Shown here: positions 1-12,498 of the stretch, piece after piece
Position numbering within the stretch: position 1 is the first letter of the stretch
How the letters are laid out: each line of letters starts with the position of its first letter
NCBI GenBank assembly: GCA_020736575.1
Contig: JAGPYM010000002.1
Location: forward strand, 1,178,001 to 1,242,000
Reading direction: 5' to 3'
DNA length: 64,000 bases
Origin: Thelonectria olida
Taxonomy: Eukaryota > Ascomycota > Sordariomycetes > Hypocreales > Nectriaceae
Made by a program: the position numbers and the translations under genes
The notes under the pieces: generated by a model
The model's input: the letters and a program-made list of their open reading frames with translations, nothing else
Databases searched by the model: none
What the model was told of the DNA's origin: nothing

Positions 1-3000
1 AGCAAGCCATCTGCATCTTTTCTTAGTTAGAGCCCTCGAGCTGAGTTGCGAGGTCGCTTGACTTGGAATAGCCGCTTGGCGTAGGTATCGTCGCCTCTGG
101 CTCGTTGCACGCCCTCCTGGTTTGCTCTGCCCTGTGGCTTACGACAGACGACAGGATCGGTTTAGATAGAGGAAGGCGAAGAAGAAGGCAAAGACGGGAA
201 AGCCGATGCTGGAGAATGGCGATGCTCGTTTGCTTCATCTCCGTTCAGTTACAGTGACATATCAGACCCCTCTCATCCACTTGACCTGAATTTTGCCCCC
301 TTCTTTTCGTTCTTTTCGTGGTTCCTTGGGGACTCTGAGGCGTGCTTCGTTCGTACACGGTACAAGGGACGAGAGATGGGGTGGGCAAAGGCGGGGCGAA
401 GCTGGCAGCGCTAGGATCTCCCTTGTTGCGATTCAACGCCATGGCCGAGTTGGGACGGACCGAGGCTGATCTTGGCCGCAGAGGGAATGGCACGGCGTTT
501 CAGATGAGGTGAATCCCTGCCGGAAGGGGCATGGCCTTCGAACAGGGCCGTGTTGTCAAGACTGGACAAGCTTTGAAGGTGGAGAAGGGGAAGAAGACTC
601 TCAGTTGCAGTGATGAGAAGAAGAGGATCAAAAGAGATTGAGGTGATGAAGCAAATTAACAATGACTATCAAACCACAGCTGGGGGAAAGTCCCGAGTCC
701 CGGGCCCCGGGATCGCGTAGGAGCATGTCACCAATGATTTGACATTACTCGATGCTATGGTGGTGGTGAGGCTGGTGGAGGAGGAGACGATGAATGAAGC
801 TTAAGTGAGGGGACACACTACTCATGTCCGTCCACCCACAATGGATGGATGAGGGAGGAGGTGAAAGATGACGGCATTCACATGGACGAAATGCACCTAT
901 GAAACCGCACACAGCCTCGGTGTTTGGATGAACCATTCATCTGTCCAAACACCAGCCAGCGTCTCATCCATCTACCTTCCATCTACAGTATTAGCTACCT
1001 ATGCAGTATCTATTGCTACCCCCATCCCAAAGGACATGCAGCCAGCCGTGTACCCTTTCCCTTGCCCTTGTCCCCCTCACTGGTTGTGTTTCCACCTCTG
1101 AGAAACTTCCCCCAAGTGGAAGACACACAACGTTGTCGAGTGGGGAACAACAAATCTCTCTCTTCTCACTCGTCTCAAGGTCAAGCAGCGAGAGGGGAAC
1201 GAACAAGGCGGCTAGTGGGGGGTGTCTTACGCGCGCTCCGATTCCGCCTTGTCCTCAGCTCTTCTGAACCCAATCTAACGAGAATCCATCTGGGATCCAT
1301 AATGGGGATTCATAGTTGTTCGGCATGCCAGACCTAGACAACCCGCTACCCTTTCGGCCTTGCTGTTGTCGGTTGCTGCGGACTCGACTGGGAAGCAAAA
1401 AGACAGCGAAACAATGACGAGAGAGAGGTCGACCCTTGACCTGGCAAGTCCAAACCTCGCTTGCCGGCCCAACTGAAGCCCAAGTGGACTTGCTCACACG
1501 AATCTCGTTCTTGGCTGACAACATACCGCATCTCGCTTTTCTTCTTCTTTTCACCTGCGGGCGTGCGCATGTCTCCTGCAAGCCAGCAAGCCAACCAAGC
1601 CCCCCCTTTGCGAATAATGAAGGGAAAGGAGGGGGATGAGTCCCCTGTTTTCCCGTTCCGCACCGCCTGCACACCGACACGATTGCCCCGTGCTTGTGAG
1701 ACATGGACAAGGAAGGGAGAAGGAGAGAAGACAGAGTGTGGTACGCCTGAAGCGGGAGAGATCTGCCGGGCGACTGTACAGGAAGATTGGTCTTCTTGTT
1801 GTCAGGATAATGGCATGACTTGTTGGACGACATCTGAGCAACGCCTCAAAGGTCAAAGGGACGAGAAGGTAAAAAAAAAAAAAAACCCAGTGAACCTGCC
1901 AGGATCCAGCCGGGACAGGTCCGGCCCCCGTGATGGCTTCAGGGATCGCTTGAAGCCTGAATCTTTGTGTGATTTCTCTTGGAGTACCATCTACAAGGCT
2001 ACTTGTGGCGATTGCTGAAAATAGTTGACTTTGGGCAGAATTCCTTTCATCATTGCCTCGCTCGCTGAAGGCTGAGTCGTAAGCTCGCGTGTGGTACCCT
2101 TTTGCGCCCCCACTGATGTCGTCGTTGTGTCTGACTTGTTGCTTCTCAATTACATCACATACATACGAATGCCTTCTGAATCGCCTCAGGGAGCTCACCG
2201 TCCGCCTCGCCTCGCCGCTCCAAGAGCAAGAAAGCTTTCACGCGGTCACCGGTGAACGCATCCCCGGGCACACTCACGCACACACACACATAGCTCGCAA
2301 ACCAAACTGAAGCGAGTGAGTGGTGAGAAATGCAGTGGCAAAGAAGAAGCCAATTGGAAGGATTCCGCAACATGGACGATGACGGTGGATGACGTCGGGA
2401 GCGTGAGGCAGAAGGTTGCACGAGGCCCGAAGAGGCCGTCAGTCATGGCGTAGCGCCGTCTCGGGATCGATCTTCAGGGTCCTGCTTGATGAGGGGGGGG
2501 CAAGGAGGGGGGCATTCCAAGGGGGTGTGATAGTGGATGAGAAGACATGACAACAGAACTGTGTCGTTATTCATTCATTAATTGCTTCAATTAATCGCCA
2601 TCCTTCTTTCGAGCGAAGTGGAGGGGGAGGGAGGGAGGGAAGAGGGGGTTGGGCTTCAAACATGTGTACGGGCTTGAGTGGCCAGGTACAAAGAACAATA
2701 CATAAGTTACATACATTTACAGTCCGAGTAATGAAGGAGCAAAAACTTGATTCTGGACAGGAATGGTTTGAGCACACACCGTCAGTTTGTTGGGCGGGGT
2801 CAAGACGGCGGCGGTTTCTTTTTGCGTCCCACCGCGAGACCCTCTTTGCGAGGGAAATGATGCATCTGCTAGATGGTGACGTGCGGGTGCATCGTTGCAG
2901 GGTGCAGCGATAAGTCCCATGTGTTGATGGTGCATTTTGCATGTGCTGTATCTCCGAGGTTGAGCCACAGGTCGCAGCCAAGCAAGAATTGACGATAATG

Positions 3001-5390
3001 TACGAATAGCTTCACCAGGCAAAGCAAAGACAAAGGCTAAATGACAGTCAAAAATCCAAAACACGGAGAATGCTACTTTTGGGGGAATCAGCCTCCGATC
3101 TCCATAATCAATCTCCATGGCCCTCCATCGCCCAGTTTCATCTCCCCGAAGCAAGGCAAAATGCTTCTGACGTCAGCGGTGGGCGCGGCATCAGGGTCCC
3201 CCGGGGGGGCGGGGAGAGGGGGCCCGCGTCCCTTGCCCACCGGCTCCGGGGCCCGGCCGGACAACGTCATTTTCGGGGCCGACCATTGGCTGACACATTC
3301 CCCATCTGCTCGAGTCCAAGAAGGGCTTAGCGTAAAAATCGAAGACAAGGGGACAGAGGACAAAGTACAGGGTACGTGCCTCGGCTTCGTTCGTGTGGGG
3401 AGGGGGGAGTGGGCTACGAGAGCAGGGACCTGGGTGGGTGGATGAGTGGGGACTGAAGGGGGCGTGTGCATAAAATAAACAAATTGTGCATTAGCCGATG
3501 GCACTTGGCGCCGGTTTTTAGATGAAGTAAACTCCTTTGGGACAAGGGACAGTCACCCCCTTCACAGAGGGTACAGCATCCGCCTGGGTGCGGTTACGAT
3601 GCTCCGGGACGTACAATATACCGGCCAGTATCCGCCAAGGGAGGGATGAGAATGCCGGCCTTGACAGCGGGGGTCAACTGGACGGGAAGCATCCGTAGAC
3701 GACAGGCCTGTCCTGACTACCTGCACTTGCGCTCACAGTCACACTCACACATGCTTGTCGTATCGCACAATGCAGTGCAGTAGTAGCCTACGGTGTTTAT
3801 CGTACCTGAGGTAGCTGATGAGGGGGTCGAACTGAATCAGATTACGCCCATTGTGATCCATATCTAACCACTTCCCACGAAACGAACAAAAAAACACACA
3901 GACACCTTTGACCCCCTCCTCATCCGTGCCCAGTTGCCCCTTATCGTTCTTTCAACTCCCGGCGCCGTCTCAACTGAACTACCGCAAGACGGGGGGCAGA
4001 GGACTGAGCTCAATGCCGACTACCGGAGGTAACGTTTCTTTGGTTCATGGTAGTTTTAAAAAAAAAATCCAAGGCTGTATCGTATCAAACAGACTCGGGC
4101 CGTTTGAGATTGGTGTTTCTCTTTGGCCTTTGCTCAATTTTGCTTCCCCTCCCCCTCCCCCCCCCTCTTACTGGAAGTTAACTTGGTGAACTGACTAGCA
4201 TCGTCGTTTCTCCACGATACTGCACAAAGCCCATTGCTTGCCTAGCTCCGCTTCGCTTGCAACTTCGATTCATGACTAGTTGATAAACGAGCCCAGTGAG
4301 CGTCTTTGCAGCGGGAGAGGGGGGCGGCCGGGGAGGAGGAGGGGATGCTGGTTGACAAATTCCGTGAGAGAGTCAGTTGATCTCTGTCTCGGAGCCTCTC
4401 TTCACTCTCTTTTTCTCCCGGCACTAGGATCAATGCCAGGCCCCAGCCGACTAGCAAGCCTCACTCGACGAGCGCAAAAGAAACAAAACATGGGTGATGA
4501 CGGCTCCCCATGTTCCCTTGCTGATTGACCCTGACGCGAAGACAGCAGCATATTCGTACAGAGCTCTGCATTTTTCGTTTCTTTCTTTGCCTTTCACCAT
4601 CAATGCTTGCTCGTCTCAGCTTGCTTCTGGGGAGGGATGAATTGTGACAACCCCCCCTCCAATTCACCCGATTCAACCTTGGGCGGCTTTTCCGTGGCCA
4701 TGGCATTCTCAACAATTCCCATCTCGCGCCCCTCCCCTCCACCATCGCATTCGACTAACGCCCAACTCCACTGCACCGCGCGCAGCACGCAAGGGAGGTC
4801 TAGTTACAGACTATCGTGTGCCCACGTGAGGGAGGATACGGACGGCAAAAGGCCAGCACCTTTGACCGAGTCTGCTAGACCCCAAAGGATTCTCCGGCAC
4901 TTGCTTGCGACTTCTTGTGCCGATTGTGGGCGCTCAGACGCCAAGGGAGAGCGAGCTGAGTCTCCTCTTGAGACAACAGCAACAACTCAGGCAAGACAAC
5001 TGCTCAGTAATTGCCGCATGTGGTTTCGACAGTACGCGTTGGCTCGTAGAAAATATACGTAGTATGGCCTTTCAAGCATAACTTGCAGAGCACGAATACA
5101 CCCATCAGAGAATCTACTTTGTATCCTGTCGTCAATTCCAAATAGTCGACGCGAGGCTAAACACCAACATCCCAGCCAGCCTCACCCTCAACGGGGCACG
5201 CGGATCAGCTCGCCCGCACGCATAGGATCGGTCAGCACGCATATTCCCGAACGAAGCTATTCCCATTCCTGTATGATTTTCTTTTCTTTTCTTTTCTTTT
5301 TCTGCGAGCTGTCAGCCGCGACATCTCCTCCCTATCAACCGCGCTCTCAACCCTAGATCCTTTCCCACCACCTTCAACAAGTATCAGATC
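1..5390. other. Gene-poor region, left end
   Basis: I find no convincing gene here. Open frames up to about 215 codons (for example 1551-2198 and 1255-1833, minus strand) overlap each other on both strands and have no recognisable domain or typical splice structure. The stretch is rich in simple sequence: an A run near 1870, G-rich runs near 2490 and 3200, CA repeats near 2275 and a C/T tract near 4145-4165. The last 120 bases hold a TTTTC repeat and a C/T-rich leader ending at the ATG at 5391, which looks like a promoter. The rest could be UTR, non-coding RNA or regulatory DNA of a gene outside the window. Confidence 0.6.
5277..5305. repeat. TTTTC microsatellite in a likely promoter
   Basis: About five TTTTC units in tandem. 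Pyrimidine tracts like this are common just upstream of transcription starts in filamentous fungi. It lies about 90 bases before the ATG at 5391, which supports a plus-strand transcription unit starting here. Confidence 0.6.
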
Positions 5391-5549
5391 ATGTCTACCA
5401 CAGCCAGCCACACCTCACCGAGAAACCCGCGTCTCCGCTTCTCGCAAGCGACAAGCTCGCTCTTGGACAAATCACCCATCGAGATGCTGCTTGGTGAGGC
5501 AATAGATCCGTCACGGGAGCAGAAGCAAGGCGGGAATGCCTGCGCATAG
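5391..5549 (+). CDS. Candidate short coding exon or 52-aa protein, unknown
   Basis: This is a 53-codon frame from ATG to TAG. The peptide starts MSTTASHTSPRNPRLRF and continues with a helix-like stretch, SSLLDKSPIEMLLGEA. A TTTTC tract, a C/T-rich leader and an ATG preceded by a purine support it as a genuine translation start. A GTGAGG donor-like site lies inside at 5494. If used with an AG at 5548, the frame would continue to about 6058, but that extension is Cys/Trp-rich, has no CTAAC branch site and does not look coding. I do not recognise the product. It could be a small protein, the first exon of a gene with a missed downstream exon, or an upstream ORF in a longer RNA. It converges on SF3B1. 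Confidence 0.35.
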   Translation: MSTTASHTSPRNPRLRFSQATSSLLDKSPIEMLLGEAIDPSREQKQGGNACA

Positions 5550-6749
5550 CTTCTCTCTCTCCAATGGCCCCCCCTTCGCGGATGCATCCTCCCGAAAAAG
5601 CCACCTGTGGGGGAGGAAAGAAAAAAAAACTAGACCTTGGGGGAAACAAGGCCATGGCCCTCGTGGTCTGCTTACTCTGTTGCTCACCCATCCATCAACT
5701 CATAGCCTCACACACTCTCAAGCAGCGTAGCATCCCGACCAGGGGGCCCCCAACGACGCACACTTCAGCGATATCCACGTGCAGCCGAGCAACAAAAGGG
5801 AAAAACATGCCATTTCGCAGTGGTAGGCCTTTCTGGCTCTTGGGTGGGAAGCCGAGTCATTCCTTGGGGTGTCTGTTCATAGACCGTGCGTGGCTGCTGG
5901 TCGCAGTCTCTCCCTTGCGTTTCCCCCTTGGGTCCCATCTCTTCGTGCTTTCTTCATCGGGGGAGCCTTGCCAGGGTTGCAAAGGCGTTTTCCGTTCAGC
6001 TAATAGACGATGGGCAACCCCGCGGTTAACCCTCCCTCCCTCCTCCGAACGAGATTGACGCTTCGAACCGCTCCGTTCAACCCAATCTCAGGCCCCCTCA
6101 TAGGGCGGGCAAAAGTCCCTCGAGACTCGTGCACCCCAAGGGCTGGTTCCCAACCGTGGGGAGTAGGTTTTCCAAGTGCGTAAGAGTGATGATGTTTGGG
6201 TTGCTGGGGGTCTGGGGCTGGGCTGATCAACAGCCCCGAGTTCAACCTCGTTTCTCTCCAGATCATCGGCCCTGGAGCTGAAGTGGGAGCTGTCCTCGTT
6301 GATCACAATCGATCGACATACGGGGCCCCAAAAGCTTGACGTTGCCAAGCCCCTTCAAGTTGCAGTCCTTGTATGGGTGCATCTCGCTGAGCTGAGTTGT
6401 CACATTTTGTGAGGAGTCCTACAGTTTCAGGCGTCATCATCAGGGGGGGACGTATCAGGGTAAGTGTAAGCAAGCAGTCGTGACGAACGTATCCTCGCTG
6501 AGAGGAAGAAGTCTTGATGATATTGCCCTGGTTCAAAGTGAAGAAATGCAACAGCAAAACTGTTTGTAGTAGACTCAAGGAGGTATAGATTCAAATTGTA
6601 ACAGTAATGTGTATCAATACAGGAAACCATTTTGCACGTCTATCAAAACGCCCCAGCGCATGCTCCTCGCAACCCACGGCATAGTCACAGATTACAAGCC
6701 TCCCCCAAACCGTATCCCTCACCAGTCCAATATCTCCTCGTCCAAACTC
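5550..6749. other. Intergenic between the short ORF and SF3B1
   Basis: Nothing clearly coding. It should contain the 3' UTR and polyadenylation region of SF3B1 (transcribed leftward) and the 3' part of whatever starts at 5391. Confidence 0.6.
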
Positions 6750-9700
6750 TTACAAAACAATTGCCAACTCTGGCCTGTCCACCTTGTCCTCGTCGAGGTT
6801 GGGATAGTAGGGCACCATGGCATCCGCCGAATGTACATACGCATCATTATATAGTCGCCAGTATGGCGTCCTGACCTTTCTTGCTGGGTGGAAGAGTCCT
6901 GCCCAGACGTAATTGAGCACCAAACCGGGACCAACAGCTACCCTGATAGCCTCGATAGCCTCTACGATGCGGTCAATGACGTGTGGGCTGGTCTCGAATA
7001 GGTTGGGGTACAACAGGTTGAGAAGATGCACCATGGCATCTTCGCAACCGAGACCAACGACGCCGAGCGCAATATGCTTGACCACCGAGGCAGCCGTCTG
7101 ACGATGGACTTGATCGCGGTCGATGAGGGCGTCCTCGAGGAGAGGGGTCACGGCGTAGACGTAGTCCTTGGCCATCTCTCCAATGTATTCGAAAAGGAAC
7201 GAGAGAGACTTGAGCACACCGTTCTGGACGTTGAGCTCCGGAACGCGGTACTCGTTCATCAAGGCGGGGAGAACGGTGAAGGGGGCACAAGTCTCGGCAA
7301 CAATACCAATGGCAACGGCCGTGTTGACACGGGACTGACGTTCCTGAACTCGGAGGTTGTTGAGAAGGGTAGCCAAGACATCCTGAGGACCAATAGCTTT
7401 GGCAATGAAACCAAACGTGTTGTTGGCTGCTCGTCGAATGCCCTTCTTGTGAGCCTTGAGCATGTCAAGCAGCTCGAAGCAGATTCGCATCCACTCTCGC
7501 GCGTTGACGCTCTCGGGTCCACGATCCGCAATACGACCGACCAAGTCGATAGTATTCTCTTGCACCTTCTCGTGGCGATTTCGCAAGATAGGGGTCAGTC
7601 GAGGAAGCAGGTCCTTGATCGGCGGCTGCATCTGCGAAATACCGACGACAGTGACGATGGAACGCAAGGCGCCGAGGATAGAACCGAGTACCTCTGGATA
7701 CTCTTCTCCAAGGTACTCGTAGAGAACAATGCCCAGCTTGCCCATCAGAGCGTCCTCACCGCACTGCTTCATGACCATGGCAATTCGAGAGATCAGGTCA
7801 GCTGCCTGTTGTCGAACTGTTGCGGACTTGTTGTTCAGTCGCCAGAGGATGGTACTGACAATCTGAGGTAGGTATGGTTTGCATCGAGTTCCGAGAGCGT
7901 TGACAACAGAGCCAAATCCGTTGAGCATCACAATGTCTTCGACGCTCTGTTCTTGGAACGCGTGAAGAATACCGTCGACGAGACGCTCCTCCAGGCGCTC
8001 ACCAATGTCGGCGGCACCCAAGCTGGCCACAATCTTCTCTACCGTCTCCACAGTCATTTTTCGGTAAGCCTCACTCTCATCCTTTAGGTTGTTGACGATT
8101 CTCTCCACGATCTCGCTAACCCCAACCTTTTGGCCGATATCGACAGTCGTCTCTACCACCTGTCGATAGTTTCGCTTGTCCAAAGCCATCCTCCTCACCC
8201 AGAAGCTCTTGAAGAATTCGTCAAGAACATGCTCCTTGAGATATCCAGCTGTGACACCATCTGTTGCTGCGCATTGCGAAACAACCTTGAGAACCACCTT
8301 CTTCATCTCCTCGTCAGGGGACGAGAACTCGCGAAGTAAAATTTCCATAATCTGGCTGGTGTAGTAGTTCGCATACTCTTCGTCCATGAGAGGGATGATG
8401 AACCCCACAGCCTTCAGGAAGCCGGCCAAGCCCTTTCCTCGCTGTTTGCGAGCACCGGTCCATAGCGGGTTCAAGATCTCGTCGAAACTCTCGATACCGT
8501 AAGGGTTGGAGGCTTCTGCCAGGGCTGCAATGGCCAAACTGGTCACAGTTCTGACCTTGGTCTGCTCGTCGTTAAGGTTAGGCCCGATACACTCGACCAG
8601 GCCCTTCAAGTGAGGGAGGACAGCGCATCCCATGAGAATTGGGATCTGTTGAACAATCTTGACACCAGTGTGTCGAGCCTGCCAGGACTTCTTGCTTCGG
8701 CAGACGGCCCTCAGGAAGGGAAGCAGGGCTGGAATACCGAGCGCAGATGCCACGACAGCAAATGCTCGCGCCGTGGTGTTTCGGACGTATTCGTCGACAT
8801 GGTCAATATCCGGTCTCATGGTGCTGATCATGGTGGCAAGGCCAGCTGCCTTACTGAGGTTGGAGATGATTTCACGACCCTCAACTCTCGCATAGTAGTC
8901 TTGGTCGATGAGGAGAGGTTCGATAACAACCAGGATCTTATGAACGTAGGGGCGTACCAGGTCGTCGAGCTTATAAAGAATTCTGTCGATAACCTTGACC
9001 AACAGATGGCGTTCCTGATCCTCCAGGGTTTTCTCCATGAGCAAGGGAAGAATCTGATCAAAAAGGGGACCAGCTCCGAATGGCCGAGCATTGTCTGTGA
9101 TTTGTCGAAGGGCAGTCTTTCTCATAGGAGGAGTGCCGTTCTTGATCTTGAGAAGCAGCCTCATAATCTTCCTTTCCTTGAGCTCCTCAACTGTCAAGGC
9201 ATTTTCGTCCGAGCCGTCAGTGAGCTTTCCAAAGTACGCCATGTCCTCAGGCTTGAAGAACTGCAAGTCACCAATGCCAGGAATCTCAGCAGGCATTGGC
9301 TTCCCACTGAAACGCACTTGTTCAGGATCTTGCATCATGAAGCCGGTTTGGGCAGCAGGCGTCGCCATGAGTTTGTGGGTAGGGGCGCGAATGGGCTCAT
9401 ATCCTGGAGGGGGGTCGAGAATCTTGTAACCCTCGTTCAGGCCAGGCAGAAGTAGGTCAAGCTCCTCATCGCTGATGGGCGCGTTTCGCCCAGTGATGTC
9501 CGTACCAAACGTACTCGGCATCGCAGGAGCAGCAGGCTGGTGCATCGGTGTTGCGAGGCCAGAGTTACCCATGGGTGTGGCTGATGGAGCTTGGTCCCAA
9601 CGAGAACGCTTCTTGGAGGCATCAGCCCCTGGCGCAGCTAGGGCAGGAGTTTGATCCCATCGTGAACGCTTGGTTTTGCCAGCCTCGGCCACTTCGGATG

Positions 9701-10406
9701 CTTTCTCTTCTTCTGCAGGAGTCGCAACATCCCATCTCTTCTTGCGCTTCCTCCCAGTGGTGGTAGCCTCGGTGGATCCCGCTTCATCGTTTTCCTTATC
9801 ACCATACTGAAGAGCAGGCTTGGCGTCGTCGGCATCGCCATCGGTTCCTTCCTCTTGTTTAGACAGGATGGCTTGTCGGACGCGTTCCTCTTCTCGCTCG
9901 AGTTCTCGAGTTTCCATGATCTCGCGATAACTGGTGCCGTTCTCGGAAGCGCCAGCCTGACGGTTCTCCGCGAATGGATCAGCTCGAGTAGGGGTGAGAA
10001 CGCGGTTGAAACGGCGCTTCTGGTAGTCGGTCTCGCGATCGGTGATGCGACCGCTCTTCTCACCTCGGCCGGCCAAAGGATCATCCTCTTCGACGCCGTT
10101 TCCTCGAGAAAATTCGTCGATCATGTCTCGCGTCGCGGTGTACTGCCCGACGAGCCGTCGCGTGTTGTCGTTGTCCTCCATGTCCTCATCCTCATTGCCC
10201 ATCGGCAAGGACGCATGGTATCCGGCAAACTTATCGACGCCATCGCGCTCGTAGAGGTCATTGTCGGCGCTATCAGTGAGCTTTTGCTTGGTCGATTCGG
10301 TTCGTTGGTTGGTAGCATCAAAAGTTCGCGAACCCTTCTTGCTAGCCGCAGCAGCGTTGCGCTCCTGCTGGAGCTTCTTGATCGTCTCGAAATCCGCGTC
10401 AGACAT
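6750..10406 (-). CDS. SF3B1: Splicing factor 3B subunit 1 (SF3B1/Hsh155/Prp10)
   Basis: Core protein of the SF3b part of U2 snRNP; it clamps the branch-site helix during spliceosome assembly in the nucleus. One uninterrupted 1218-residue frame, similar to S. pombe Prp10 and slightly shorter than the human protein (1304). The disordered N-terminus carries three U2AF-ligand motifs of the KRWD/SRWDQ type at W225, W250 and W270. From about residue 400 to the end the HEAT-repeat superhelix aligns almost without gaps to the human protein. Residues equivalent to human cancer hotspots H662, K666 and K700 are kept (H579, K583, K617). In the pladienolide pocket R1074 and Y1157 are kept (R991, Y1074), but V1078 is replaced by N995. 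The gene is intronless, unlike its spliceosomal neighbours. It follows OGG1 in tandem, with 364 bases between the OGG1 stop and this ATG. Confidence 0.98.
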   Translation of the reverse strand: MSDADFETIKKLQQERNAAAASKKGSRTFDATNQRTESTKQKLTDSADNDLYERDGVDKFAGYHASLPMGNEDEDMEDNDNTRRLVGQYTATRDMIDEFSRGNGVEEDDPLAGRGEKSGRITDRETDYQKRRFNRVLTPTRADPFAENRQAGASENGTSYREIMETRELEREEERVRQAILSKQEEGTDGDADDAKPALQYGDKENDEAGSTEATTTGRKRKKRWDVATPAEEEKASEVAEAGKTKRSRWDQTPALAAPGADASKKRSRWDQAPSATPMGNSGLATPMHQPAAPAMPSTFGTDITGRNAPISDEELDLLLPGLNEGYKILDPPPGYEPIRAPTHKLMATPAAQTGFMMQDPEQVRFSGKPMPAEIPGIGDLQFFKPEDMAYFGKLTDGSDENALTVEELKERKIMRLLLKIKNGTPPMRKTALRQITDNARPFGAGPLFDQILPLLMEKTLEDQERHLLVKVIDRILYKLDDLVRPYVHKILVVIEPLLIDQDYYARVEGREIISNLSKAAGLATMISTMRPDIDHVDEYVRNTTARAFAVVASALGIPALLPFLRAVCRSKKSWQARHTGVKIVQQIPILMGCAVLPHLKGLVECIGPNLNDEQTKVRTVTSLAIAALAEASNPYGIESFDEILNPLWTGARKQRGKGLAGFLKAVGFIIPLMDEEYANYYTSQIMEILLREFSSPDEEMKKVVLKVVSQCAATDGVTAGYLKEHVLDEFFKSFWVRRMALDKRNYRQVVETTVDIGQKVGVSEIVERIVNNLKDESEAYRKMTVETVEKIVASLGAADIGERLEERLVDGILHAFQEQSVEDIVMLNGFGSVVNALGTRCKPYLPQIVSTILWRLNNKSATVRQQAADLISRIAMVMKQCGEDALMGKLGIVLYEYLGEEYPEVLGSILGALRSIVTVVGISQMQPPIKDLLPRLTPILRNRHEKVQENTIDLVGRIADRGPESVNAREWMRICFELLDMLKAHKKGIRRAANNTFGFIAKAIGPQDVLATLLNNLRVQERQSRVNTAVAIGIVAETCAPFTVLPALMNEYRVPELNVQNGVLKSLSFLFEYIGEMAKDYVYAVTPLLEDALIDRDQVHRQTAASVVKHIALGVVGLGCEDAMVHLLNLLYPNLFETSPHVIDRIVEAIEAIRVAVGPGLVLNYVWAGLFHPARKVRTPYWRLYNDAYVHSADAMVPYYPNLDEDKVDRPELAIVL

Positions 10407-10770
10407 CTTGACTTATGGAACTCCCTGCTTCATCCCGGTTCAAGAGTAGAAGGAGCGATCCCGTCGGTATCGTTGCACATAGGGAGGTGTTGCTGATGTG
10501 GCTGGTCGCAAATTGCAGTCCTTTGGCGAAGCTTTTTGCCTGGGCGGCGAAAAGTCTCACGGCGAGCCCCCCACCCGAGCTTTAGCCGCCAACCGTTCGC
10601 ACTCTCACATGTCTCAACGAACAATGAGATCTACAAGCCGCAAAGAAAAAGAATAACATATAAAATTCTCTGGGTATCTATCCTTTGTATAATTGCAATC
10701 CAAAACGATATTTATCTAGTACAAATGGTTTCGTAACCTTGAAAAAAGACGTTGAGAAGAGTATGCAGTC
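10407..10770 (-). promoter_or_regulatory. OGG1 3' region and SF3B1 promoter
   Basis: Short tandem spacer that must hold both the OGG1 terminator/polyadenylation region and the SF3B1 promoter and leader. The 10640-10720 part is A/T-rich. No TATA box was assigned with confidence. Confidence 0.5.
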
Positions 10771-12116
10771 TCATGCCTTGGTTCCAGCGCGCAATCTCTT
10801 TGATCTGCGCTTGACCTCGACCACTGTCTCAGCTTCATCCCCCTCTAGCTTGATCTTTGTCGTGACTTCAGTCTTCACCTTGACTTCCAGAGCCGATTCG
10901 GTCCTTGCCTTCCTCTTTCTAGTTGGAACCTTTTGCTCCTCAGCATCATCCTCTTCCTTGACTTCGACCTTGACAATTACGTCCTCTTCCTTCTTTACTC
11001 TGCCAGAGAACTCTCGGAGATCGGCTGTAAATAGAACTGAATGTGCCCAGCCAGCGTACTCCCCCCAGAGCGCTCGAAAATGATCTCCAACTGCATCGTA
11101 CATGACTTTGTTAAACGTCTTTGTTTTGCTCTTCCCGAATTTGTAGTCCCTCTGGGCTATTTGCCACACATGGGTGTCGACCGGGACCGACTCGCCCCAA
11201 CCCAGGCCCATCAAGCAAACACAATCCGCAACTTTTGGTCCGACGCCCTTTAAGGCAAGCAGCTGCTCATGAGCCTCCTTGTATGTTGCATGCTGATTCT
11301 TTGGAATCTTCGGGGCGTTGAACCCGGGGTTTTCAGGGTTTCGGAGAGTTTCCAGCCAGTCGCTTGGCTTGTCCAGGGCTACTATCCGTGCGGTCTCAGC
11401 AATGTATTTTGCGCGATAACCGAAACCAAGTTCTCTCAGGTGCGATTCTACCTGGGCGCCTGTTAACGCATCAGGGGTTGGAAACCCGTGAAAGGTTTCA
11501 TCCCCGATGTGACCAATGAGTGGACCATAGTGCTTGCATAGCTTATGAGCCTGGGGAAGCAAGGTCAGTTTCGTCGTCCCGTGAGTCTCACGATTTCACT
11601 CACCATTTGTGATATTCTTGATATGTTGTTGTTGCTACTACAGATGAAACATAGCAAAGCTTCCCAAGCATCCTGGCTAAGGATGCGAACGCCCATGAAT
11701 TTCGGCGCCCTCTTGCGGAAGTTGGGGTCAGCCTGTGACCACTGGTTGTACAAGCTTCCCAGGTCCAAGTTCAAACTGAAATAGTGGCGCAACAGTGCCT
11801 CCGTGTCGTCCATCGACGATGCATCACCCGCGGTCAGCGGCGAAAGAGCAAGAGGACTAAGCGCTTTGTCTGGCCAGGTCACCTTGTAATGGAGATGCGT
11901 AGGGTCCTGCTTCAAAGATAGAATGCGCCCGTACAAAGTGCAAACCCTAAGAATGTTAGGACTGGGTTCGATCCAGTAAGAAATACAAAGATCTTACCAT
12001 TCATCGTTGATCTGCCGCCATCTAAAAGACTGGCCACAACGAAGAGTTGTGTTTATACAGAGTTCTGCCAAGCTCACGGGCAACTTCCGCCAATCGGAGT
12101 TCCGGGCGACAGACAT
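10771..12116 (-). CDS. OGG1: 8-oxoguanine DNA glycosylase/AP lyase OGG1
   Basis: Removes 8-oxoguanine from DNA in base excision repair. Three exons: 12116-11998, 11946-11604 and 11550-10771, introns of 51 and 53 nt, giving 413 residues. The start is the ATG at 12116 (MSVARNSDWRKLP). An N-terminal OGG domain with the RCGQSFRW block is followed by the helix-hairpin-helix GPD motif: LKGVGPKVADC with catalytic Lys about 260 and VPVDTHVW with Asp about 279. The tail after about residue 340 is highly charged, ends in a basic nuclear-localisation-like segment (RRSKRL) and holds several psi-K-x-E motifs (VKVE, VKEE, IKLE), which are SUMO consensus sites; human OGG1 lacks such a tail as far as I recall. 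It is divergent from the U2AF65 gene and shares a 382-base promoter with it. Confidence 0.96.
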
Positions 12117-12498
12117 TGCCAGAAGATGTCGAATAAACCTAGATTCAACGTTGACTAACAGAGCAAACTGAATTTGTTTGCAGTGAATTGAAATATGTAT
12201 CGAGAATAGGAGGCGCAGCCCCAGAGGTAGTCAATCGCTGACTGTCCCCGAGGCTAGACTTTTGGCCACCGAGAGCGCCTTCCATTCTCGCTAGTGATTA
12301 AAACCACCAATTCACGCTAGTCCGAGTTCGCCCTAGCGCCATCTGGCAAAAAAAGGCCCAGCCTCGCGCGATGCCTCGAGCTTTTGGTTCTGGAAACTCG
12401 TTGCGGCTTGACAAACTTCTCTGCCTGCCAACCAGACAATTTCATCAATTCTTGACGATCCCGACGCTTTTTCGAAGTCTCTCGTCAGTATCGCAAAT
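12117..12498. promoter_or_regulatory. Bidirectional promoter OGG1 / U2AF65
   Basis: The 382 bases between the two opposed start codons must carry both promoters. I see no clear TATA box. The sequence next to the U2AF65 ATG is C/T-rich (CTCTGCCTGCC, then TTTCATCAATTC), as expected of a leader. Confidence 0.6.

Noticed and set aside
1255..2198. Overlapping 185-215 codon frames on both strands
   Set aside because: Mutually overlapping, low-complexity and without recognisable motifs.
5494..6058. Spliced extension of the 5391 frame to about 205 residues
   Set aside because: The 55-nt intron lacks a branch site and the downstream translation is Cys/Trp/Arg-rich and non-coding in look.
7026..9455. 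Two 281-codon open frames on the plus strand (7026-7871, 8610-9455)
   Set aside because: They lie wholly antisense to the conserved SF3B1 HEAT repeats and mirror its codon pattern; no domain, start context or splice structure of their own.
11955..11975. GGTTCGATCC, a tRNA B-box match
   Set aside because: It lies inside the first OGG1 intron, and no A box or cloverleaf could be found around it.
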